A stretch of DNA of 64,000 nucleotides from Pontibacter sp. SGAir0037. Its GTDB lineage: Bacteria; Bacteroidota; Bacteroidia; Cytophagales; Hymenobacteraceae. The notes beneath the pieces were generated by a model. That model saw only the letters and a program-made list of their open reading frames with translations, did no database searches and was not told the DNA's origin. Positions 54,928 to 62,359 of this stretch are shown piece by piece. The stretch is from contig NZ_CP028092.1 in assembly GCF_005491705.1 (NCBI RefSeq), positions 2,666,001-2,730,000 of the forward strand, read 5' to 3'. The translations under genes and the position numbers were made by a program. Positions within the stretch are counted from its first letter, which is position 1, and each line of letters begins with the position of its first letter.

Positions 54928-54967
54928 AAAAAAACCTCGCTACCATACTCATAGCGAGGTTTTTTAT
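54928..54967. terminator. Bidirectional rho-independent terminator
   Basis: A stem of ACCTCGCT and AGCGAGGT is flanked by A and T runs (AAAAAAACCTCGCT at 54928-54941, AGCGAGGTTTTTTAT at 54953-54967). It serves the convergent receiver and AraC-type genes. Confidence 0.9.
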
Positions 54968-54987
54968 TTATGCTCCGCCTTTTCCGG

Positions 54988-55569
54988 CTACTTATCCAGT
55001 ACCTGGTCTAAAGGTTTGCGCGGATGTGAAGCCGATTTTTTATATTCGGAAGGAGTAAGCCCCGTTACCTGCTTAAACTGATTAGATAGATGAGCCACGC
55101 TGCTATAGCCTAACTGATAGGCTATCTGACTTAAGGTTAACTCGTTGTAGGTTACCAACTCCTTAATCCGCTCTACTTTTTGCAGCATCACAAACCTGGC
55201 TATTGTAGTTCCCTCTTCAGTTGAAAAAGCGCTGCTCAGATAGGTATACTCTTTACCGGTAACCTCCGACAGGTAATCCGATATATTGGTCTGCAGATGC
55301 TCTACCTGCCCCGTTCTGATTAGCGCGATGACAGCACGCTTCACCTGTTCGATCACCTCTGCTTTTTTATCTTCCAGTACTTCAAAGCCGTTAGCAGCTA
55401 AGGCTTCTTTTATTTCTTTACGCGCTTTATCAGATGGCTCCTGGCTCAGTAAAGCTTCCCCGAGCTTTACCTCTGCCACAGGTTGGTTTAAGCGCTGCAA
55501 CTCCTCCCCCACTACTTTTATGCAGCGCGGGCAAACCATGTTTTTGATATGTAGCGCGTATAAAGCCAT
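54988..55569 (-). CDS. AraC-type regulator with CxxC heavy-metal-like N-terminal domain
   Basis: A 193-residue protein. The first 70 residues look like an HMA-type fold, with YALHIKNMVCPRCIKVVGEEL placing C13 and C16 at the metal-binding loop, and ANGFEVLEDKKAEVIEQ near its end. The C-terminal half is an AraC/XylS double helix-turn-helix (ELTLSQIAYQLGYSSVAHLSNQFKQVTGLTPSEYKKSA). Similar proteins are common in Bacteroidota, generally near copper genes. It follows the DUF3347 lipoprotein gene by 25 bases, and copA/copZ lie 4 kb away. A copper-responsive activator is the natural reading; the metal has not been shown by the sequence itself. Confidence 0.88.
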   Translation of the reverse strand: MALYALHIKNMVCPRCIKVVGEELQRLNQPVAEVKLGEALLSQEPSDKARKEIKEALAANGFEVLEDKKAEVIEQVKRAVIALIRTGQVEHLQTNISDYLSEVTGKEYTYLSSAFSTEEGTTIARFVMLQKVERIKELVTYNELTLSQIAYQLGYSSVAHLSNQFKQVTGLTPSEYKKSASHPRKPLDQVLDK

Positions 55570-55594
55570 ATAACAGAACAGGCAACCTGCTCAA

Positions 55595-56200
55595 CTATTT
55601 TGTGTTTATAGCAGCCTGAACTTCTCCGCACTTCAGCATCGCGTCTCCGTAGTAAGGGTTACGGATCTCTTCGTTACTGCTAAGCCAGCTGCCGCCATTG
55701 TTATTGTTTGCCATCGGGCAATGTTGCAGATACATGGTTTTATCTGCTCCGAATGTCTCTACCGCTTTAATCATGTTGTTCGATAAACTGGTAAAGGCTT
55801 CCCGCTGGCTGGCAAGGTCGGTGGTACTTGCAATAGTATTGGCGTCGTTTTGTAAAGTGCCGGCCATTTTAGTCCACTCTGCTGCCACTTCGGTTTCCAG
55901 GGCAGAGGCATCTACTTTTTGCAGGTCTACTACCAGCTCGCTTGCTCTTAGCTGCGCTTCGGCAGCCTTGCTTTCCACTAAGCCATCTTTAAGGGCCAGG
56001 TAGCTGTCGGCTGCTTTCACAAATCCCTCAGGAGTGCTGTATTTCGCATTTACTGTTTCTACTGCTGCTTCCTCTTCTGTCTGCTTCAGCTGGTCGGTAT
56101 TCTCCGTGTTATCTGTGTTTCCCGAACAGGCTACCATTCCTGATGTGCCTGCTCCGGCTACCATTGCCCATAGTGCAATTCTTAAAACATTCTTTTTCAT
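55595..56200 (-). CDS. DUF3347-domain lipoprotein (copper-associated)
   Basis: A 201-residue protein with a lipoprotein signal (ALWAMVAGAGTSGMVACSG, lipidated C25). A helical DUF3347 domain (AADSYLALKDGLVESKAAEAQ through the TSLSNNMIKAVETFG region) follows. The C-terminal block YLQHCPMANNNNGGSWLSS, EIRNPYYGDAMLKCGEV carries two cysteines, a histidine and methionines. The same block occurs at the end of CusB-type proteins and in free DUF3347 proteins, where copper binding is presumed. It should act in the periplasm as a metal chaperone or scavenger. The CxxC-AraC regulator follows in the same operon. Confidence 0.88.
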   Translation of the reverse strand: MKKNVLRIALWAMVAGAGTSGMVACSGNTDNTENTDQLKQTEEEAAVETVNAKYSTPEGFVKAADSYLALKDGLVESKAAEAQLRASELVVDLQKVDASALETEVAAEWTKMAGTLQNDANTIASTTDLASQREAFTSLSNNMIKAVETFGADKTMYLQHCPMANNNNGGSWLSSNEEIRNPYYGDAMLKCGEVQAAINTK

Positions 56201-56230
56201 ATTCCTGATGCTATAGAATTTAAAACACTA

Positions 56231-56238
56231 CAAACTTA
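56231..56238 (-). promoter_or_regulatory. -7 element for the DUF3347-AraC operon (TAAGTTTG)
   Basis: An exact TAnnTTTG on the minus strand 31 bases upstream of the DUF3347 start codon. A regular -33 element is not visible. Confidence 0.5.
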
Positions 56239-56296
56239 ATTAAAATTCACTTAGATATAGCGATAGCCGGATACTCTCCCGCCCTGATGCTGCTAA

Positions 56297-56342
56297 ATAA
56301 AAGGCAATGGCAGTAGCTATTGCCACTGCCATTGCCTTTTAT
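56297..56342 (-). terminator. Terminator after the small hydrophilic protein gene
   Basis: An 18-bp perfect stem (arms 56297-56314 and 56325-56342, core AAAAGGCAATGGCAGT) with a 10-base loop. It lies 21 bases beyond the stop of the minus-strand gene ending at 56363. Confidence 0.85.
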
Positions 56343-56362
56343 CCGCTTGTTTGTTTTATATT

Positions 56363-56731
56363 TTATCTGCGACTGTGGTCTGCATTATCTCTCTTGGCTT
56401 CATCTTCGCCAAAACCTTGCTGGCTGCTGCGCACGCCGTTTACATCATCGTCCATAGCTGTATCGCTGCCTTCGAACTCGAAACCCGGTCCCTGGGCACT
56501 TGCTTCTATGTTTTCCTGGGTATTGGCACCATAACCAGTAGCTTCATTCCCACCAATGTGCATATTCTCCAGCTTATCTTTCTGGCCTCTCCGTTCTGTT
56601 TCGCCATTTGGGCCAATATTTCGTTTGGCCGATGGATCCGGATTGTTATTCATGCCTACGCGTTTATGATAGTCGTCATTCACGCTTTTTACATTATCTG
56701 CATTGTCGTTTACTTTATCGTTATTAGCCAT
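56363..56731 (-). CDS. Small, highly hydrophilic, probably disordered protein
   Basis: A 122-residue protein that lacks hydrophobic segments and is rich in N, D, G, K and E (MANNDKVNDNADNVKSVNDDY; ... SSQQGFGEDEAKRDNADHSRR). No domain was recognised. Composition resembles stress-type or desiccation-type hydrophilins, but that is only a resemblance. The gene has its own terminator and its frame is preferred to overlapping plus-strand frames, because the latter encode cysteine- and phenylalanine-rich, signal-less products. It is monocistronic. Confidence 0.7.
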   Translation of the reverse strand: MANNDKVNDNADNVKSVNDDYHKRVGMNNNPDPSAKRNIGPNGETERRGQKDKLENMHIGGNEATGYGANTQENIEASAQGPGFEFEGSDTAMDDDVNGVRSSQQGFGEDEAKRDNADHSRR

Positions 56732-57017
56732 GATTTATTTCTGATTAGTTCCTATAGCTATACGCTTGGCAACACCACTTGTTCGGAAGCCGGCACATTA
56801 GACAGAGAAGGTTTTGTAGCGTGGCTTGTATCTTATAACTTTAGAAAGGATAATCCGGTACACCTATAAAGTGGTTTATTTACCGACAGAACTCGTTGAC
56901 TCTGCCATAAAACAGCAGGCAACTGCTATCTTTGCCACAGAATTAATCAGGAAAAGGCACCACTTTTGCTCTTTCTCTGTTCTCAACTATAATCAGATAC
57001 CAGCTAAAGCGCGGCTC

Positions 57018-57245
57018 ATGAAACTTTCAAAAATATACAATCCGCAGGAGATGAACTCCTATCAATTTGTTGCCGCAACCGGCTTTATTATGTCGTTGGT
57101 AGCACATATCATCATCCTGTTTATTGGCAAGACAATCGATAATTTTGAGGCGCTTTACATTTGCTGGACTGCCTTCTTTATTTTGGGCACTATAGCCAAT
57201 CTCAGGGACGACAATCAAAATGGAGGGCATCACCACCATCATTAA
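57018..57245 (+). CDS. Small two-helix membrane protein with C-terminal His5
   Basis: The ATG at 57018 is preferred; the longer frame from 56826 adds 64 residues without coding character. The 75-residue product has two hydrophobic helices (about 15-33 and 40-60) joined by a short acidic loop. It ends with a polar tail closing in five consecutive histidines (NQNGGHHHHH). This natural His tail could bind metal ions, fitting the copper genes nearby, but that is inference. No known family was recognised. Confidence 0.65.
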   Translation: MKLSKIYNPQEMNSYQFVAATGFIMSLVAHIIILFIGKTIDNFEALYICWTAFFILGTIANLRDDNQNGGHHHHH

Positions 57246-57288
57246 TCATTTTAAGTATAGGCTTGAGAGCCAGGTTCAGATGAAAAGA

Positions 57289-57318
57289 AAAAACCCACCA
57301 TAAAATATAGTGGGCTTT
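57289..57318 (-). terminator. Terminator after the T9SS protein gene
   Basis: On the minus strand CCCAC and GTGGG pair around an AT-rich loop and are followed by TTTTTTC. It lies about 26 bases beyond the stop of the gene ending at 57344. Confidence 0.75.
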
Positions 57319-57343
57319 CCTAACTAATCTAACTTATTCTTAA

Positions 57344-58450
57344 TTACTGTATTACTAACTTTTTTGTTAGGTATTTTTCGTTTTGAATCACCTGCAGAAA
57401 ATACATACCGCTCCCTAATTTTGCGATATTCACCGCCTGCCTATACTCCCCACCAACTCCTTTCAAAGCCTCTGAGTACACTTCTTTTCCGGTTATATCG
57501 AGTATCCTGATTTTTACAGTTGCTTCATTTTTCAGTTTAAAAGCTATTTCGAAGCGGCCATCGCTGGGGTTGGGATAAAAGCTGAAGTCTTCTACTCCTA
57601 GTGCTGTGGCAGGAGTCTCTACGGGAGCGCCCGCTGATGTAAGTGTGCTCTTTTCCTCTTTAGACAGATCGGCCACCATGGTTTTAACGATGGTAACAGA
57701 AGTGATGTAGCCATCGCCTGTTTTTATGTGTTTAAGCGATTTTACTGCTTTTTGAGCCAGCGAATCATAATGCCTGCCTTTTATGATAAACAGCGTATCG
57801 GCTATACTATTAAAAGTAGGCAGCAGAAAAATCTGCCCGGAATCCTGGGGTACTTTCCGTAAAATTTGAGGATTGGTTCTTTTAAATATAATCGTATCGC
57901 CTTTAAGGCTAAGCCTGAGCCTGTTGTTCAGCCTAGCTGCTGCACTGTCTGCTATTATTATTTTTTGTATTCTTTTCCAGGTTAAGGAATCTATGCCTTT
58001 TACAGGAAACCTGTTCAGAAGTAGGTTTCCATTTTTAAACCGGGTGTGCAGGCTATCTGTCACCAGCATTTTCAGTCTCCTGCTTAAAGCCGTATCTCCT
58101 ACAGGATTTTTGTAAATAAACAACTGGCGCCTGCCTCCTGCGAAGGCCAGGGAATCCAGGTTTTGCAGGCGCCGCATTTCCCTCATCTGCAGCCTGAGCG
58201 CTGCTGCATCAGCATGCAAGCCTTTCAGCTTGCCAAAAGAAGCTTCAAAATCCGATGCAGCCATAAGGGTATCAACAATTAACGTTTTTCCATCAATAGT
58301 CTGCATCATCCTGATACGCACTTTCTTTTCGTCTGTACCCGCCTTGTCCGTTCCTTTGTTTTGAGCAGTGGCATTGAAATTCAGCAGCAATGAGAGTAGA
58401 AGCAGTAAAAACCATTCTACAAGAATACGAGGGTTCAGCATCTTTTCCAT
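57344..58450 (-). CDS. Secreted protein of unknown function with T9SS type A tail
   Basis: A 368-residue protein with a signal peptide (FLLLLLSLLLNFNATAQN), a basic region of about 250 residues without a recognised domain, rich in K, R and L, and a T9SS type A domain (DFSFYPNPSDGRFEIAF, LDITGKEVYSEAL, LGSGMYFLQVI). Repeated short patterns of the type VDTLMAASD, VTDSLHTRF and IADTLFIIKG suggest a mainly beta structure. A second ATG three codons downstream is an alternative start. The gene is alone, with a hairpin-forming leader. Confidence 0.85.
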   Translation of the reverse strand: MEKMLNPRILVEWFLLLLLSLLLNFNATAQNKGTDKAGTDEKKVRIRMMQTIDGKTLIVDTLMAASDFEASFGKLKGLHADAAALRLQMREMRRLQNLDSLAFAGGRRQLFIYKNPVGDTALSRRLKMLVTDSLHTRFKNGNLLLNRFPVKGIDSLTWKRIQKIIIADSAAARLNNRLRLSLKGDTIIFKRTNPQILRKVPQDSGQIFLLPTFNSIADTLFIIKGRHYDSLAQKAVKSLKHIKTGDGYITSVTIVKTMVADLSKEEKSTLTSAGAPVETPATALGVEDFSFYPNPSDGRFEIAFKLKNEATVKIRILDITGKEVYSEALKGVGGEYRQAVNIAKLGSGMYFLQVIQNEKYLTKKLVIQ

Positions 58451-58505
58451 TTTAACTTTTTAAAGCTTTTTTATTTCGTTATACCTGCCCATTTATCTGT
58501 ACTCT

Positions 58506-58545
58506 TCTGTATTCCTGCACCCGCGCCTGGCTACAGGAATACAGA
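58506..58545. promoter_or_regulatory. 12-bp inverted repeat in the leader of the T9SS gene
   Basis: TCTGTATTCCTG at 58506-58517 and CAGGAATACAGA at 58534-58545 are perfect reverse complements 16 bases apart. They lie between the -7 element at 58599 and the start codon at 58450, so the leader RNA could fold here, or a dimeric protein could bind. Confidence 0.5.
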
Positions 58546-58598
58546 AAGAGCCATTTTCATAGTTTTATTCGGGGAGCATTCGGTATAACTGAACACAA

Positions 58599-58606
58599 CA
58601 AAGCTA
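58599..58606 (-). promoter_or_regulatory. -7 element (TAGCTTTG) upstream of the T9SS gene
   Basis: An exact TAnnTTTG on the minus strand, about 150 bases before the start codon. The identical octamer occurs upstream of the ABC ATPase gene (59473-59480). Confidence 0.45.
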
Positions 58607-58738
58607 CTTTACCAAATCCTGTGGTATAGTTAAGGAGGAGTTAAAAAATGTTAAAGAAGCGTTAAAATTTGCGACAGCAGCGTAGGCCCCAGGCCTGCAA
58701 AGCCTAGAGTACAGCAATACCGGAAAGAATGGCTTAGG

Positions 58739-59428
58739 CTACTCTGCCTGATCCGGCTCAGAAGAATCCAGGGATTCCTGCACAATCAGGCCGTCTTTCA
58801 TTACAAGCGTACGGTCGGCCATAGAAGCCAGCTGCTCGTTATGGGTTACGATTACAAAGGTCTGGTTAAATTCTTCGCGCAGACGGAAAAAGATCTCATG
58901 CAGCTCCTGTGCATTTTTAGAATCGAGGTTGCCGCTGGGCTCATCGGCAAAAATAATACGGGGAGAATTGATAAGTGCCCGCGCCACAGCTGTTCTCTGC
59001 TGCTCGCCGCCCGACATCTGGGAAGGTTTATGATCCAAGCGGTGCGACAGGTTGAGCATGTGCAGTAGTTCCTTTGCCCGCTCCCGTACTTCATTTTCCG
59101 GCCTGCCCGCCAGAAAACCCGGCAAACAGGCATTCTCCAACGCTGTAAACTCCGGCAGTAAATTATGAAACTGAAAAATAAAGCCGATATGCCTGTTTCT
59201 GAAACGCGCCAGTTCTGTGGCATTCAGTTTTTCGATGTTCTTGTTATCGAAGAGCACCTGCCCCGAATCAGCTGTATCCAAAGTACCCAGTATATGCAGT
59301 AAAGTACTTTTACCTGCACCGGAAGCCCCTACAATAGACACCACCTCACCGGAAGAGATAAGCAGATCGATACCTTTTAGAACAGCTAAAGAGCCGTATT
59401 TTTTTTGAATATTTATTACCTGAAGCAC
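58739..59428 (-). CDS. ABC transporter ATP-binding protein, LolD-like
   Basis: The start is GTG at 59428, as no ATG precedes the first conserved residues. The 229-residue ATPase has Walker [10 protein letters not shown] (34-42), a Q-loop in [17 protein letters not shown], signature SGGEQ (139-143), Walker B IIFADEP (158-164) and the H-loop in VIVTHN. The sequence pattern fits the LolD/MacB group, which drives FtsX-type permeases in lipoprotein release or efflux. No permease gene is adjacent. Cytosolic, membrane-associated. Confidence 0.92.
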   Translation of the reverse strand: MLQVINIQKKYGSLAVLKGIDLLISSGEVVSIVGASGAGKSTLLHILGTLDTADSGQVLFDNKNIEKLNATELARFRNRHIGFIFQFHNLLPEFTALENACLPGFLAGRPENEVRERAKELLHMLNLSHRLDHKPSQMSGGEQQRTAVARALINSPRIIFADEPSGNLDSKNAQELHEIFFRLREEFNQTFVIVTHNEQLASMADRTLVMKDGLIVQESLDSSEPDQAE

Positions 59429-59472
59429 TGGTTATCTACGTGTTTTATCTGAAGGTTCAGCAGTATAGCTTC

Positions 59473-59480
59473 CAAAGCTA
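59473..59480 (-). promoter_or_regulatory. -7 element for the LolD-like gene (TAGCTTTG)
   Basis: An exact TAnnTTTG on the minus strand 45 bases before the GTG start. No regular -33 partner is seen. Confidence 0.5.
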
Positions 59481-59614
59481 CAAAACAAACGTAAGAAATC
59501 GGTATAAAGGTTATTTTTTGTACTTCCGGAGTTCCTTAAAAAAGCTCCGGAACTTACTTTACAGGCGGCATTTGTAATACTTAAATGCGTGCGGAAGATT
59601 TAAAATAGCTTTAC

Positions 59615-59645
59615 TTGAATTTAAGCCAATAAAGGCTTACTTTCG
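59615..59645 (+). promoter_or_regulatory. Probable sucC promoter
   Basis: TTG at 59615-59617, a 20-base spacer and TACTTTCG at 59638-59645, which has seven of eight TAnnTTTG positions. Spacing fits the Bacteroidota -33/-7 pattern, and the start codon lies 22 bases further on. Confidence 0.5.
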
Positions 59646-59667
59646 TGCGTCCAATAAAACTGAAAGC

Positions 59668-60864
59668 ATGAACATACACGAATATCAGGCTAAAGACATT
59701 CTGAAAAGCTACGGCGTACGCATACAAGAAGGTATTGTGGCCGAAACGCCAGAGCAGGCTGTAGAGGCTGCCAAAAGACTTACTGAAGAAACAGGTACAG
59801 GCTGGCACGTGATTAAAGCGCAGATACATGCGGGTGGTCGCGGTAAAGGCGGTGGTGTTAAACTTGCCAAGAACCTGGAGCAGGTGAAAGAGATATCCTC
59901 TCAGATCATTGGCATGAACCTGGTTACACACCAAACCGGCCCTGAAGGTAAGGATGTACATAAAGTACTTGTTGCACAGGATGTATACTATCCTGGCGAT
60001 TCTGAGCCAAAAGAATTTTACCTGAGTATCCTGCTGGACCGCGCTAAAGGCATGAACGTGATCATGGCTTCTACCGAAGGTGGTATGGACATTGAGGAAG
60101 TTGCTGAAAAATCTCCTGAGAAAATCATTAAGGAGTGGATCGATCCTGCAGTTGGTTTACAAGGCTTCCAGGCTCGTAAAATTGCTTTTGCATTCGGTTT
60201 AGAAGGTGAAGCTTTCAAAGAAATGGTGAAGTTTGTAACCAACCTTTACAAGGCTTATGTGGAAACAGACTCTTCTATGTTTGAAATCAACCCTGTGCTG
60301 AAAACTTCTGATAATAAAATATTAGCAGTAGACGCGAAGGTAGACTTAGATGATAACGCCCTGTATCGCCACAAAGACCTTGCTGCCCTGCGTGATCTTT
60401 CAGAAGAAGATCCGTTGGAAGTGGAGGCCAGTGAATCTCACCTGAACTATGTGAAGCTGGATGGTAATGTAGGTTGTATGGTAAACGGTGCTGGTCTGGC
60501 TATGGCTACCATGGATATCATTAAACTTTCTGGCGGTGAGCCTGCTAACTTCCTGGATGTAGGTGGTGGTGCTAACGCTCAGACGGTAGAAGCCGGTTTC
60601 CGCATTATCCTGAAAGACCCTAATGTTAAAGCTATCCTGATCAATATTTTTGGTGGTATTGTTCGTTGCGACCGTGTTGCCAATGGTGTAGTAGAAGCTT
60701 ACAAAAACATTGGCGATATCCGTGTACCAATCATTGTGCGTCTGCAAGGAACAAACGCAGAAGAAGGTGCCCGTATTATTGATGAATCCGGCCTTAAAGT
60801 ATATTCTGCCGTAGCCTTGAAAGAAGCTGCTGAAAAAGTTAAGCAAGTATTAGCGCAAGCTTAA
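59668..60864 (+). CDS. sucC: Succinyl-CoA synthetase, beta subunit
   Basis: A 398-residue protein of standard SucC length. The start MNIHEYQAKDILKSYGV, the ATP-grasp segment VIKAQIHAGGRGKGGGVKLAK, FEINPVLK, the GCMVNGAGLAMATMD block and NIFGGIVRCDRVANGVVEA are all diagnostic. With SucD it makes succinate, CoA and ATP from succinyl-CoA in the TCA cycle. The alpha-subunit gene is not adjacent, as is common in Bacteroidota. The gene is monocistronic with its own promoter and a strong palindromic terminator. Confidence 0.97.
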   Translation: MNIHEYQAKDILKSYGVRIQEGIVAETPEQAVEAAKRLTEETGTGWHVIKAQIHAGGRGKGGGVKLAKNLEQVKEISSQIIGMNLVTHQTGPEGKDVHKVLVAQDVYYPGDSEPKEFYLSILLDRAKGMNVIMASTEGGMDIEEVAEKSPEKIIKEWIDPAVGLQGFQARKIAFAFGLEGEAFKEMVKFVTNLYKAYVETDSSMFEINPVLKTSDNKILAVDAKVDLDDNALYRHKDLAALRDLSEEDPLEVEASESHLNYVKLDGNVGCMVNGAGLAMATMDIIKLSGGEPANFLDVGGGANAQTVEAGFRIILKDPNVKAILINIFGGIVRCDRVANGVVEAYKNIGDIRVPIIVRLQGTNAEEGARIIDESGLKVYSAVALKEAAEKVKQVLAQA

Positions 60865-60870
60865 TATTCC

Positions 60871-60925
60871 TTTTTATAAAACAGAAAAGGCTGCCCGAAA
60901 GGCAGCCTTTTCTGTTTTATAAAAA
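60871..60925. terminator. Bidirectional terminator, 25-bp perfect stem
   Basis: Arms 60871-60895 and 60901-60925 are perfect reverse complements with a CGAAA loop. It lies just after sucC and may also serve the convergent ohr gene. Confidence 0.9.
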
Positions 60926-61000
60926 TTCGATCTGCAAAAGCCAGGTAACCCCAAAAAGCTCAGCCCCAAGGCCTTCTGGCTTTTTAAAAAGTTAACCGAC

Positions 61001-61420
61001 TTAAACAACTTCCAGCTCTACATTAATGTTGCCTCTTGTGCCTACTGAGTAAGGACATATTTCATGTGCCTCATCTACATATTGTTTAGCCTTCTCTTTG
61101 TCAACACCTTTCAGGTCTACTGAAAGCTTTACGCTCAGCCCATAGCCTCCTTCATCTGTTTTGTTCAGATCAACATGCGCTGTAACAGTAGATTCAGGGT
61201 CGAGTTTTTCTTTGTGTTTACCGGCCACTACTAAAAGCGCGCTCTGAAAGCAGGCTGCATAACCGGCAGCAAACAGCTGCTCCGGGTTAGTGCTTCCACC
61301 TTTTCCGCCCAGCAGGCCTTCCGGTACAGCTAATTTCATGTCTATGATTCCATCTGAAGATTTTACCTGGCCCTGGCGGCCACCTGTAGCAGTTACTACT
61401 GCTGTATACAGTTTTTCCAT
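61001..61420 (-). CDS. ohr: Organic hydroperoxide resistance protein (Ohr/OsmC family)
   Basis: A 139-residue protein of typical Ohr size. The two redox-active cysteines are present: C57 in FAAGYAACFQSALL and C122 in EICPYSVGTRGNI. The conserved early segment ATGGRQGQVKSSDG is also present. Ohr reduces organic hydroperoxides to alcohols with dihydrolipoyl protein as electron source. A MarR-type OhrR gene is not adjacent. It runs convergent to sucC. Confidence 0.95.
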   Translation of the reverse strand: MEKLYTAVVTATGGRQGQVKSSDGIIDMKLAVPEGLLGGKGGSTNPEQLFAAGYAACFQSALLVVAGKHKEKLDPESTVTAHVDLNKTDEGGYGLSVKLSVDLKGVDKEKAKQYVDEAHEICPYSVGTRGNINVELEVV

Positions 61421-61585
61421 AGCTTAAATTGTTTTTGCTTTACATTCCCCTTTTTAACTATGAAAGTACCTGTAATGTTTTAGGTATCAGGTTTAATGTA
61501 AACCAAAGAGCAAGCCATAGCACCTGAGCTGTAGAAATTCTTGATAATTTTTAAGCAGAAAGTTTCCATTTGTGCACATACTTGC

Positions 61586-61593
61586 TAATTTTG
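61586..61593 (+). promoter_or_regulatory. -7 element for tRNA-Arg (TAATTTTG)
   Basis: An exact TAnnTTTG element ending 11 bases before the tRNA 5' end, in the right place for transcription starting directly at or before the tRNA. Confidence 0.6.
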
Positions 61594-61604
61594 CACCACC
61601 ACAA

Positions 61605-61678
61605 GCACCCGTAGTTCAACTGGATAGAATATCGGATTTCGGCTCCGAGGGTTAGGGGTTCGAATCCTCTCGGGTGCA
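61605..61678 (+). tRNA. tRNA-Arg, anticodon UCG
   Basis: The cloverleaf can be drawn by hand. The acceptor stem is GCACCCG (61605-61611) with CGGGTGC (61671-61677) and discriminator A. A D arm with AACTGGATA follows. The anticodon stem is TCGGA/TCCGA around the loop TTTCGGC, giving anticodon TCG. The T arm is AGGGG-TTCGAAT-CCTCT. CCA is not encoded. It reads CGA codons. The AT-rich accessory genes begin right after its 3' end, suggesting use as an integration site. Confidence 0.95.
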
Positions 61679-61696
61679 CATTTTATCATTCACTTA

Positions 61697-61735
61697 CGCT
61701 GACTGTCATACTGATAGTCAGCGTTTTGTGTTTTT
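61697..61735 (+). terminator. Terminator after tRNA-Arg
   Basis: A 12-bp stem (CGCTGACTGTCA at 61697-61708 with TGATAGTCAGCG at 61712-61723, one G-U pair) with a TAC loop, followed by TTTTGTGTTTTT. Confidence 0.85.
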
Positions 61736-61767
61736 AGACAGGTGGCTTAATCCAACTTATCTCATAA

Positions 61768-61800
61768 ATGTTAGATTAAAACATACTGATGTTAGATTAA
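61768..61800. repeat. Two 12-bp direct repeats 21 bp apart near the tRNA
   Basis: ATGTTAGATTAA occurs at 61768-61779 and 61789-61800, so the repeats are in phase at two helix turns. They lie about 90 bases after the tRNA 3' end. They could be arm-type recombinase sites or an operator of the accessory region. Confidence 0.55.
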
Positions 61801-61903
61801 GTTTTGATACAGGGCTTTAAGAAAATTTATATTTACACACGTCATTTGCCGGTTATAGTATAAGAGAAGCTTGTATTTACGACTTGAATAACCGTATCAC
61901 GTA

Positions 61904-62206
61904 TTATTCTAAGAGTAAGTTGTTAATTCTTTCCTTCCTAACATATTTACGCAATGCACCCATCTTATCTTGTGAAGTGAGTAGCCTCCTAATTGCATTA
62001 AAAGCGGCACCATCAATGTAAAAGCTAATCAAATAATAATTTGTGGCTTTGCTTGCATCATTATCCATCGTTAAAACCCATTTACCATTTAATGTTGTAA
62101 GTAATCCACATTCGTTTGCGCCTCTATTAAGGCCATCCTGGATATATTTCTTTAATGTCTTTTCTATTTTTATAGGTCTCACTTTTAGCTCTTGTAAATT
62201 AAACAT
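61904..62206 (-). CDS. Hypothetical protein, accessory region
   Basis: A 100-residue protein of mixed alpha/beta appearance without signal peptide or membrane segment: MFNLQELKVRPIKIEKTLKKY at the start, a GKWVLTMDNDASKATNYYLI strand region in the middle and a basic helix-rich end (LRKYVRKERINNLLLE). No family is recognised. It is the gene closest to tRNA-Arg in the presumed integrated element, 153 bases downstream of the next minus-strand gene. Base composition is AT-rich like its neighbours. A very small regulatory protein is one option, with no direct support. Confidence 0.55.
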   Translation of the reverse strand: MFNLQELKVRPIKIEKTLKKYIQDGLNRGANECGLLTTLNGKWVLTMDNDASKATNYYLISFYIDGAAFNAIRRLLTSQDKMGALRKYVRKERINNLLLE

Positions 62207-62359
62207 ACGACATAATTAATACTACAAATATATTACTATTCAATGTTTAATGCAACAAAACAGCCAAATTAATTGTACTTTACAAGTATATGCATTATAT
62301 TTGTCTTTTGTCCTTCATTTACTTTATAATTATCGCTGGTGCTTTGGGCACCGGAATCA

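Noticed and set aside
56351-56869. 172-residue plus-strand frame over the small hydrophilic protein gene
   Set aside because: The minus-strand frame has a proper terminator and a coherent hydrophilic composition; the plus frame looks like an antisense shadow rich in F, I and C without start signals.
56826-57017. 64-residue N-terminal extension of the small membrane protein
   Set aside because: It has no coding character, and the ATG at 57018 begins directly before the well-formed part of the protein. A TATCTTTG at 56927-56934 suggests transcription starts inside the extension.
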